Shown: piece after piece, positions 17,141-24,773 of the stretch
Position numbering within the stretch: position 1 is the stretch's first letter
Layout: each line of letters starts with the position of its first letter
Program-made: the position numbers and the translations under genes
Origin: Anaerohabitans sp964387285
Lineage (GTDB): Bacteria; Zhuqueibacterota; Zhuqueibacteria; Residuimicrobiales; Residuimicrobiaceae
Assembly (NCBI GenBank): GCA_964387285.1
Contig: CAYLWO010000021.1
Location: 4,071 to 68,070, forward strand
DNA length: 64,000 nucleotides
Direction of reading: 5' to 3'
The notes under the pieces: generated by a model
Databases searched by the model: none
What the model was told of the DNA's origin: nothing
Seen by the model: the letters and a program-made list of their open reading frames with translations, nothing else

Positions 17141-17815
17141 ATGGCGAATGAGGCAGCGAGCGGCGCCCCTGACGTGGAAGCAGCGCCGGAGACATCACCC
17201 AAATCACGACAAACCTGGCGGACCGTGGTTTTTATTTTTGAGATGCTGCTTTTTGTCGCTTTGCTGGTTTGGTGGTTCACTTCCGATTCCGCACATAAAA
17301 GCAAAAACTTGTGGGTGTTTTTCTTTTACAGTTTTCCGTCTGAATTCCTCATCGCCATTGTGCCGCATGAGCCGGTCATAATTTATTTTGCCAAATTCTA
17401 CTCTCCGCTGGTCATCAGCCTGGTGGCCATCGCCGGCACCGTACCCACGGAAATCATCAACTATTCCGCTTTTAATTATATTGCCGATTTGAATGTCGCG
17501 CAAAAAGTGCAGAACAACAAAATGGTCGCCAGGCTGGTGACCCTGTTCAAAAAGGCGCCTTTCACCGCGCTCTGGCTGGGCGGCCTGGCGCCCATTCCGT
17601 TTTATCCGTTTCGCTTTCTTGTTGTGGTAGCGCGTTACCCGCTGTGGAAATATATCGCGGCGGTTTTATTATCGCGCACCCCCCGCTTTTACCTCCTGGC
17701 GCTGGTCGGCCATGCTCTAGAGATCCCGAATTCCGTACTGTTGTTTATCACGGTGATTATGATGTTGATGGGCGTTATACCATTGTGCAAAAGATACAAA
17801 GAAAAGAAGCCCTGA
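17141..17815 (+). CDS. VTT-domain (DedA/TVP38-like) membrane protein
   Basis: A 224-residue protein with a polar, acidic N-terminal tail (about 30 residues) and roughly five membrane segments. The central part carries the VTT-type re-entrant region: an 'IVPHEPVIIYFAKFYSPL' segment, then 'AGTVPTEIINY', and after the cytoplasmic loop 'LGGLAPIPFYPFRFL'. Proteins of this superfamily include lipid scramblases and undecaprenyl-phosphate translocases, so lipid movement would fit the operon. A TTG at 17123 overlaps the previous stop; the ATG at 17141 is preferred because it is the first ATG. Both leave the core unchanged. Confidence 0.78.
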   Translation: MANEAASGAPDVEAAPETSPKSRQTWRTVVFIFEMLLFVALLVWWFTSDSAHKSKNLWVFFFYSFPSEFLIAIVPHEPVIIYFAKFYSPLVISLVAIAGTVPTEIINYSAFNYIADLNVAQKVQNNKMVARLVTLFKKAPFTALWLGGLAPIPFYPFRFLVVVARYPLWKYIAAVLLSRTPRFYLLALVGHALEIPNSVLLFITVIMMLMGVIPLCKRYKEKKP

Positions 17816-18382
17816 TTGTTTGCATCACTCTTTTGGCCGCCAGGGGTAATAGGCTAGTATAACGACCATTCAATGTTGCGGTTTTTAATGACATTTTAAT
17901 TGTTAAGGGGGGATGGCTTCATTTCAGTGCCGGTCAACTTTTTTTTCAGCGACTGTGCCGTTCGCAATGATGAGATCTGGGTGATTTGAGGGTAATCATG
18001 ATATTTATACCATATTATACCCTACCCGGACAAGCCGGATCCAAATGTCGGACATCTTTGATTAACGACATTTTGTGATCATTTTGCGCGAAAAACTACT
18101 CGTAATACATTAAAATGACAATCAGGTGATCATTCAACGCGCTGTTTTGACCGCTATATTCATCGCACGAGCTTGCGCGCGTCTTTTCCTTCTCGTCATG
18201 CGATGTGCGATCTTTTTGGCCGAACTCGTGATCGCAGGTATGATTTTCTTTTTTTCTTGCCGGCTTGCCCAAAAAGAGACCATGTAACATTCAGCTAACA
18301 GAACGGGGGAAATCATAGCTCCTCTTTTCCAACTAGTATGCGCTAGCCAACTTTTGCACTTGAAGCATACTATTTTTACTTT

Positions 18383-18428
18383 GCATCCCATTCCACCTTT
18401 AGGCGGAGAAACTTCCGCAAAGCCGTTA
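18383..18428 (-). repeat. Scattered palindromic element, copy D (diverged)
   Basis: Reverse complement reads GGCTTTGCGGAAGTTTCTCC followed by GCCTAAAGGTGG and GATGC. This matches, with mismatches, the core of the element found at 30314-30378 and 40811-40873, so it is an older or diverged copy in the opposite orientation. Confidence 0.55.
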
Positions 18429-18576
18429 CTTCTTACCAAGTTACTTTTCGATCAGCCCAGAACTTTTGCACACCTGAAAGCGCGCGAGAGTTTCTGCTCA
18501 GCTAAAAAACTGACTTTGACATTCGAAAATTGTCCTATCGCGCCCCGTTGGGGCTAGAGCGATTTTTTATTTGCCT

Positions 18577-18859
18577 CCTGGGCCTGCGGCCCAGGCTATA
18601 ATGGGTCGCGCCTTTGGCGCTCGACCTCTACGCATCATGGTGCAATTTGTTGTCCGATAAATTTTGAATCGTACAGTATCCCATTATGTAACAAATCAAA
18701 TCAAAATGCCAAGTTTTCACTACATTTTTACCTTTTTGATAAAGATCTATTCAATAAAATTTTTTCCTCTGCTTAAAATATTTCAGATCATTTTTAGTAT
18801 GCACAGCTGTTTGAGCGCCAACGGCGCGACATAACTTAGCCTGGGCCGCCAGGCCCAGG
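18577..18859. mobile_element. MITE-like unit: 46-bp inverted repeats around a 190-bp A+T-rich core
   Basis: Left end 18577-18622 (begins CCTGGGCCTGCGGCCCAGG, ends TCGCGCCTTTGGCGCTC) and right end 18813-18859, which is the reverse complement of the left end with about ten differences or gaps. Each end is itself composed of two small palindromes (CCTGGGC...GCCCAGG and GCGCC...GGCGC). The 190 bases between are strikingly A+T-rich and hold no gene. It may be a non-autonomous mobile element or a head-to-head pair of REP-like palindromes. No target-site duplication was identified by eye. Confidence 0.5.
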
Positions 18860-18927
18860 TTTATAGCGCATAAACCCAAGCGCTGAAAGCGCGCGATAGG
18901 TCCATCTCCACCGAAATACGGGCTTTA

Positions 18928-19575
18928 TTAATATTCATAAGGTTCAGCGTTTATTCGATTATATTTCGTATTCAATGTAATTGAACGATCTCCAGCAGGT
19001 CCACTTAATAATGAAGATTTCACTCTGTAACTATTCGGGGCGACTTTTGTAATTTGATCTTGAATAACTAATGACTTTAATGATCGTTTTAATGTATCCA
19101 ACTTTATATTCGTTGACACAAATAGACTTGCTATTTCAACAGGTTCTTCAGAATAGACACGTGCCCATGAAGATAAAACAGAACGCAACTCATCTTCAGC
19201 AATGTCGTCAGAACTGATTGAATCCCGTAAGTCCTTAACATCAGTTGGCAAGAGTGTTAGACTTTTTGAACCCTTTTTTAAAAGCTCAATTGGAATTGAT
19301 CGCACATGACGATATAGAAATCTTATAAGAATCCAAATCAATGGCTCTTCTATCGAGTTCGGGTAATCATTATATATTTCTTTCCATATTTCTAAACGAG
19401 TACTCCACAAATCTGAAGCATCAATTGGATTAGTTACTTTGACTTCATAACCCTCTAAACCCCTTTCAAAATATCGATCACCATGCTGCAGATGAGATAT
19501 GGTAAGTTTATAAACTCTATCTTCTAAAATTAAAAACTGTGGCTCATTTGTCAACATTGTCGTAATTTCATTCAT
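18928..19575 (-). CDS. Unrecognised 215-residue protein with possible winged-helix C-terminus
   Basis: I do not recognise the family. The protein is soluble, without signal peptide or membrane segments. Residues 1-60 look like mixed strands ('FLILEDRVYKLTISHL') and the middle is helical. Residues about 145-190 ('ASLFVSTNIKLDTLKRSLKSL' region, then 'QITKVAPNSYRV') have the helix-helix-strand order of a winged-helix unit in which a small domain decides whether conditions allow DNA binding. AAGGA lies 8-9 bases before the ATG, supporting a real start. Its base composition is visibly more A+T-rich than the flanking genes, and it sits directly beside the repeat islet, so recent acquisition is plausible. 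Confidence 0.6.
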   Translation of the reverse strand: MNEITTMLTNEPQFLILEDRVYKLTISHLQHGDRYFERGLEGYEVKVTNPIDASDLWSTRLEIWKEIYNDYPNSIEEPLIWILIRFLYRHVRSIPIELLKKGSKSLTLLPTDVKDLRDSISSDDIAEDELRSVLSSWARVYSEEPVEIASLFVSTNIKLDTLKRSLKSLVIQDQITKVAPNSYRVKSSLLSGPAGDRSITLNTKYNRINAEPYEY

Positions 19576-19643
19576 ATTAAAATTCCTTTTCTGTAGAAAT
19601 CATATGTATAATAAAAATATTGCTCAAAAAAATAATCCGTCCT

Positions 19644-22640
19644 TCACCTCTCCTCCACCACCACCAACCCCTGCGGCGCAGCCGGAGGCGTGCGATCGAT
19701 CACCGTGCGTAACTGATAAAGCACCAGGTACATGCTGCACGCGCCGGACACCGTAACGCCTGCGGCTTTGTTGGCGCCAAGAGAAATTTTTCCGGCAGCG
19801 GCTTCCTGGCGCCAGAGCATCAATCTGGTCTTGTCTGATAATAGGATAGAATCGCTTGTTTGCGTAAAATTATTCTTCAACCAGTTCGGCGGCGGCGTCA
19901 CCCGTTGATCAAAAGCTATATAAATAAAAGTCGGCTGATTCAAATTAAACGACAAAAAAGAATCCGCTGTCGCGCTTTTATCATTGTTGGCGGTCTTGAG
20001 CAGATAAATCGATCGCAACGAATCCGGCAATTCAGAAATCGTGTAATCGCGGTCCACATAGGCAAGACTGCCGGCTGCCGAAACATCCAGCTGATAGGTC
20101 GGTTGGTTTATTTCCGTCGTCTGGACCTTGAGCTGCGCCGCCTCGTCCGGCGAAACCGTAAAATCGAATTCAACATACTTGCCCACGTCCGCAGAGGTCG
20201 CTCTGACGCGATGGACGCCGGTCACATTGGTCGGCCGGTAACGCATCACCGCATAACCCCGACTGTCCGTAGTGTCCGGATTGACGCATAGCAGGCTGCC
20301 GGTTCCGGCTTTTATGCTAAAGGCGACAGGAAATCCCTGCACCGCGCCGTTGTTTTCGTCTTTCAAAATAACAACGAGTGAATCCTTGGCCGTGTGATTG
20401 GCCACAACGCCCTGACTGTTCCCTGAGACGATGCTTATGGATTTGGGAACCGACTTGCTCGCTGTGGCTGTGCAAAGGACCAGACCGCTCTGCACGGTCT
20501 CCGGCCATATCTCCATTTGCTGAGCACCCAATTCTGGGCCCAGTGTCCAGGTCACGGAAGCCAGGCCGCCGGCATCGCTGATCACCGGTTGGGTTTCAGC
20601 AATGGATCCCCTGCCCCTTTTGATGCGGAAATAAACCTTGACGCCGCTCACGGCATTATTGTAGGCATCACAAGCCCGTACTTTGATTCTTTGCGACAGC
20701 GCATGATTCGCCATGCCGGTCTGATTGTTGCCTTCCAGTATCACTATTTTGCTTACTGCTTCGGGCAAGGCTACAGCGGTAAACACGAGCGGATCCGGCG
20801 TGGTTGCAATGGCCTTGCCGTTCAGGGTTGAACTCGCTTTAACTGTCTGACCTCCGGCCAAAGTTCCCAAAGTCCAACCGACACTGATTCGTCCGTTAGC
20901 AGCTGTTATGCCGGACCAGGAGGATTTTTCATTGATTTTGCCCCCTCCGCCAACTATTTGAAAAAGAACCTCTTGTCCGGAAATCGCTGCGCCAAAAGAG
21001 TCTGTCACTGCAACGATCAATGGATTGACTACAGCTTTATTCACTTTGGCAGTTTGCTCGTTGCCGGAAATCATGGTCAGGCGCGCGGGTTTGGAGGAGG
21101 CGATAGCTGTAAAAACAATCTCGGGAATGGCGGAATTGGGGATCGTCGTCCTGACCTGTTGTTCTTTGCCGATATTGCCCAGCTGCCAAATGGCACTGGC
21201 CTGGCCCTGGTCATCGCTGGTTACCAGAGCAAAGGTCTGGCCGTTCACCAAACCGGCGCCAACGCTCACGGTAAAATTCACCGGCTGATTTTTTTTCACA
21301 TTGTTATAGGCATCAGCAACCTGCACCACCAGCGGGGCGCCCAATGTTTGATTGTTGGGCGCGGATTGATTGTTGCCGGAGACCAGGGTCAACCTGGCAG
21401 CGGTTCCGGCCAGTGCGGTTGCCTTGAAGGTAAGGATATTCACGCCATTTTTCGCCGATGCCGTAAAAACCTGATTGCTGTCGCCGGCCACCGTTCCCAA
21501 TTGTGCAGCAACCTGCGCCAAACCGTTGGCATCCGTCAAAACGGAGAGTGTGTCCCTGCCGCTTAATTTGCCGCCGCCGGATAGGACCTGAAACAGCACC
21601 CGATCCCCGGCCACCGGAATGCCGGAAGAATTTGTCACCACGACCGAGAGCGGCGCCGACAGCGCCTGATCAACCACACCGGTCTGTTTATCACCGCCTT
21701 GCGATGCCAGTCGCCGGGAAATATCTCCACTGCCGTAATAAATCAACGGCTGGGACCAGGCATGTTTGGTGCCGCTGCTGAAAGCATCCACGCGAACATA
21801 ACCTTCCGTACCGGCAGCCTGATAGGTAGCGGCCGTTCCGCTCACCTCTTTAAACACCTGGCCGTTTTTACCGATAAACCGGATCGTGCAATTCTTGTCC
21901 ACGCCGACGGTAATGAGGCCATTCTCATTTTTCAACTCGGTAAAAGCAGGACCAGTAGAAGAATAAAAATCGCCGGTGCGGATGGCGTTAAGAATATTAT
22001 CACGGGTCAAGCCGGCGGCGCGCACCATAATCCAGCCGATATTCAGATACCAGTGATTTTCGTTCTGCACTGTATGAAAATCATCCGTGGCAATGCCATA
22101 AATTTTGCGTCCACTGGAAAGCACTTCATCCCAAAGATCAGTGTAATTCGGATAGCTCCAAGAGTTGCAGGTGATGGTGTTGAATATTTCCATATGATTG
22201 ATGTTCTGCAGGCTAAGCACATCCTGACAGGAGAAATAAATCCAGGACCAGCGCGGATGGTTCAACACCGGAATCGCGTTCTGCGCATTGATGCGGTCTA
22301 TGCATTGTTGCCCGGTCAGCCGGCTGGGATCAATGGTTGTCTTTAAATTGAGCGCGCCCCAATGGGCATCGGTGGAAAGTTCTTCACCGGTAAAAACCAG
22401 AAAATCACTGCCGGACAGATTATCGATGGGTGTGACGGTATTGTGATCTGTGATAAAAACAAAGCTATAGCCCAGGTCGCGATATTTTTGCGTCATCTGT
22501 TGCGGAGTCAAATCACCGTCGCTTTTGGTGGTATGCGTATGTACCTGGCCTTTATACCATTTGCTCTGGCCGGAGACGGAGTAAAATCCGGCGATGATTA
22601 AAAACAAAGCAAAGTGCAATATTTTTCGCCTGGCAACCAT
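19644..22640 (-). CDS. Secreted PHP-domain protein with five invasin-type Ig repeats and shared C-terminal module
   Basis: A 998-residue exported protein: signal peptide (residues 1-24), then a PHP-family metal-dependent phosphoesterase-like domain (about 25-290). Its motifs are 'GQVHTHTTKSDG' (H-x-H), 'FITDHNT', 'TGEEL', 'LNHPRW' and 'ATDDFH', enough for a full trinuclear metal site. Residues about 310-830 hold five Ig-like repeats, each opening with an S-G-N-x-Q type motif and continuing 'PLVV.V.D..' and 'VxFxVxxGGG', as in Big_1/invasin domains. The last 165 residues are the module shared with the next two genes. An extracellular phosphoesterase or PHP-type hydrolase on a stalk is likely; the substrate is unknown. 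The gene is two bases from its upstream neighbour's stop. Confidence 0.8.
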   Translation of the reverse strand: MVARRKILHFALFLIIAGFYSVSGQSKWYKGQVHTHTTKSDGDLTPQQMTQKYRDLGYSFVFITDHNTVTPIDNLSGSDFLVFTGEELSTDAHWGALNLKTTIDPSRLTGQQCIDRINAQNAIPVLNHPRWSWIYFSCQDVLSLQNINHMEIFNTITCNSWSYPNYTDLWDEVLSSGRKIYGIATDDFHTVQNENHWYLNIGWIMVRAAGLTRDNILNAIRTGDFYSSTGPAFTELKNENGLITVGVDKNCTIRFIGKNGQVFKEVSGTAATYQAAGTEGYVRVDAFSSGTKHAWSQPLIYYGSGDISRRLASQGGDKQTGVVDQALSAPLSVVVTNSSGIPVAGDRVLFQVLSGGGKLSGRDTLSVLTDANGLAQVAAQLGTVAGDSNQVFTASAKNGVNILTFKATALAGTAARLTLVSGNNQSAPNNQTLGAPLVVQVADAYNNVKKNQPVNFTVSVGAGLVNGQTFALVTSDDQGQASAIWQLGNIGKEQQVRTTIPNSAIPEIVFTAIASSKPARLTMISGNEQTAKVNKAVVNPLIVAVTDSFGAAISGQEVLFQIVGGGGKINEKSSWSGITAANGRISVGWTLGTLAGGQTVKASSTLNGKAIATTPDPLVFTAVALPEAVSKIVILEGNNQTGMANHALSQRIKVRACDAYNNAVSGVKVYFRIKRGRGSIAETQPVISDAGGLASVTWTLGPELGAQQMEIWPETVQSGLVLCTATASKSVPKSISIVSGNSQGVVANHTAKDSLVVILKDENNGAVQGFPVAFSIKAGTGSLLCVNPDTTDSRGYAVMRYRPTNVTGVHRVRATSADVGKYVEFDFTVSPDEAAQLKVQTTEINQPTYQLDVSAAGSLAYVDRDYTISELPDSLRSIYLLKTANNDKSATADSFLSFNLNQPTFIYIAFDQRVTPPPNWLKNNFTQTSDSILLSDKTRLMLWRQEAAAGKISLGANKAAGVTVSGACSMYLVLYQLRTVIDRTPPAAPQGLVVVEER

Positions 22641-22642
22641 TT

Positions 22643-24715
22643 CTATTCGACAGCTCCGGTGACGGTGACGCCCAACGGTGCTGCGGGCGGATGCGGATCC
22701 GCTTGCATGCCCTGATAGGGCTGGACAACAACCAGATACATGTTGTAATCAGGCACAACTTGAAAACCCGGCGCCGCATGGCCGCCCAGAGTGACCGTAC
22801 CGGCAGCAACGGTTCGACTGTACACATGCAAATACACGTTATGATGGGATATGCCGATAGACCAATCAGTCGGCACAAAATAATCGGTCAGCCATTTTGG
22901 TTTTTGCGCCACACGCGAATCATACGCTACATAGATATTGGCAATGCGATCAACGTCAAACGACAAAAAATTCACACTTGTATTGTTGCGGTCCGCATTC
23001 GCGGTTCGCAGATAAAACAGGTCTGCTAAATCTGCCGGCACATCTACCAGCGTCCAGGTCTGATCGCTATAACAAGTTTTGTCTTTAACCAACAGATCAA
23101 GCTGGTAATTGGCCGGTAAAATATTCTGAATGACTGCATTCTCTTTAAACGGCTGATCTTGCGGATAAGCGCCCAGATGCAAAACCCAATCACCGCCATA
23201 AGGCGGGGTAAACAACTGTTGTCCGCCCGCAGGAATAGGAGTTTGCGGATAATAGGTTCCGGTGCGCGGATCGTACCATTCCCAGGGAAGGTTGCCTGTA
23301 TAGCCGGACAGATCAACCGTAAACGCCGAACCGTCCCATGAATAAGCCACCATCTCATAACCGGTTTTGGCAAAAGCTGCAGCGTTTTCAGAGACCAACT
23401 CGTTATGCGGCCGCATCTCCCAAAAATGCAAACGCAGCATAAAATTGTTCAACACACCGACATAGTTCCACAGATTTTCAAACTGCTGATAGGAAGACAT
23501 GGGATAGGTGTGCAATTCAAACTGCGCACCGGCCAAAGCCAAACACCAGGCCATTTTTCGTGCATAACGGACGTCGGTATCGCTGGAGCTGATCTTGCCG
23601 GTTTCGTCATACGAGATGGCCATGGGTCGGCTTGCTGCCTGCGTCGCCTCCCGCCATTGTAAAGCCCATTGGTTAAATTGCATCGGCGGCAAGGAAGCGG
23701 ATGGTTTATCGGTTTGAATGCTGGTGACGCAAAACGCATCGCTTTGGATGAACCACGACTGCGGCGTGTTCACGTTATGCAAGGCAACCGGATGATCGTA
23801 CGGATCGATTTCCTGCAAAAGATGGCTATAGCTGATGGCTTGGTCTTTCGAATATCGCTCGTTGTACTCTTCGCGTATATTCCAGATCAAGCCATTGTAA
23901 AAACCGAAGCGGGCAACCAGATACCGATAGTAAAATTCACGATCCGCAGGTATGAGTGCGCCGTCGTCTTCCAGAACAATATTCATCACCATGTTGAGAT
24001 TTTGAATGTGGGTAAACAAATCCTCCCATCTTTTCATTTTAGCCAGATCAAAACGGGTTTGATCGCTGACGCTGAGCCAGGGAAAGACCAGCCCACTGTC
24101 TTTGGGATAATCCAACACAACCATATACATGGAATTGACGCCTTTGGAGGCGAGATAATCCACAGAAGCCTTTTTATCCTCCCAGGCGCCGAACACGCCT
24201 TCGCCTAAAAGTTCTTCCGGATCATCACAACCGGTTTTCAACCAATAGGGTCCGTCGAGAAATTTCAGATAATAGCCGCCCACATAGCGCAACGTGCCGT
24301 ATTTAAAAGAAGGTTCAACCTGAAAATCAAAGGTGCGGCCGTCCAGACTGGCTTCAGAACTGGAGGTAATGGCGGTCCAATATCCGGTCTGATCCGGCGC
24401 AAAACGAATTTTCCATTTATTGCCGCTCTGGCCGCCGTTAGCGTCGCCATCATAGAAACCGGGGGTGCTATACGCAGCGCCGTTTGGCCCGGTGAAAACA
24501 GCATCCAAACGAATCGCAAAGGGATTGGGCGTTCCGCCGCTGCCGTCCAGATCCGGGCCCTGCAACACGATCTCGACCAGACCCCATTTTGGCGCCGGAT
24601 TGAGCGTGACCGAGCCTTTTGCATAAATTAACGTGGCACTGCCGAAAAATAACAGACAAAAAGAAAATATAATCAAATTTGTCACAAAAGAACAGTGTAC
24701 AGCAATTGACTTCAT
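22643..24715 (-). CDS. Secreted DUF5060-type glycoside hydrolase with shared C-terminal module
   Basis: A 690-residue protein with a signal peptide (about 1-32). Residues 40-140 resemble the DUF5060 beta-sandwich ('GLVEIVLQGPDL...NPFAIRLDAVFTGP', 'FYDGDANGG', 'WKIRFAPDQTGYWT'), which precedes the catalytic barrel in several glycosidases. A TIM-barrel-like region follows (150-500), with 'NSMYMVVLDYP', 'LIWNIREEYNE' and 'PMAISYDETGKI', where conserved acidic residues probably include the catalytic pair. A Ca-like 'YDPRTGTYYP' sandwich then leads to the shared module (about 528-690). The substrate polysaccharide is unknown; apiosidase-like or related GH families are candidates. It is the middle gene of three secreted-enzyme genes. 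Confidence 0.78.
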   Translation of the reverse strand: MKSIAVHCSFVTNLIIFSFCLLFFGSATLIYAKGSVTLNPAPKWGLVEIVLQGPDLDGSGGTPNPFAIRLDAVFTGPNGAAYSTPGFYDGDANGGQSGNKWKIRFAPDQTGYWTAITSSSEASLDGRTFDFQVEPSFKYGTLRYVGGYYLKFLDGPYWLKTGCDDPEELLGEGVFGAWEDKKASVDYLASKGVNSMYMVVLDYPKDSGLVFPWLSVSDQTRFDLAKMKRWEDLFTHIQNLNMVMNIVLEDDGALIPADREFYYRYLVARFGFYNGLIWNIREEYNERYSKDQAISYSHLLQEIDPYDHPVALHNVNTPQSWFIQSDAFCVTSIQTDKPSASLPPMQFNQWALQWREATQAASRPMAISYDETGKISSSDTDVRYARKMAWCLALAGAQFELHTYPMSSYQQFENLWNYVGVLNNFMLRLHFWEMRPHNELVSENAAAFAKTGYEMVAYSWDGSAFTVDLSGYTGNLPWEWYDPRTGTYYPQTPIPAGGQQLFTPPYGGDWVLHLGAYPQDQPFKENAVIQNILPANYQLDLLVKDKTCYSDQTWTLVDVPADLADLFYLRTANADRNNTSVNFLSFDVDRIANIYVAYDSRVAQKPKWLTDYFVPTDWSIGISHHNVYLHVYSRTVAAGTVTLGGHAAPGFQVVPDYNMYLVVVQPYQGMQADPHPPAAPLGVTVTGAVE

Positions 24716-24773
24716 ACAAAATCCATCATGATCAATTTATATCATTCAATCCGTGCTCGCTTTTTAATCAAGT

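Larger units (their letters stand above)
17816..18927. other. 1.1-kb repeat-rich intergenic stretch
   Basis: No convincing gene on either strand; the open frames here are short and lack family resemblance. The first 550 bases are featureless. From about 18380 on there is a reverse-oriented copy of the scattered palindromic element (18383-18428), a direct repeat CTGAAAGCGCGCGA (18474-18487 and 18883-18896), a GCCCC/GGGGC hairpin (18542-18554) and a pair of long inverted repeats (18577-18622 and 18813-18859). Confidence 0.7.

Noticed and set aside
18096..18439. Two short minus-strand frames in the repeat-rich gap
   Set aside because: Low-complexity basic sequences overlapping repeats, no Shine-Dalgarno site, no family signal.
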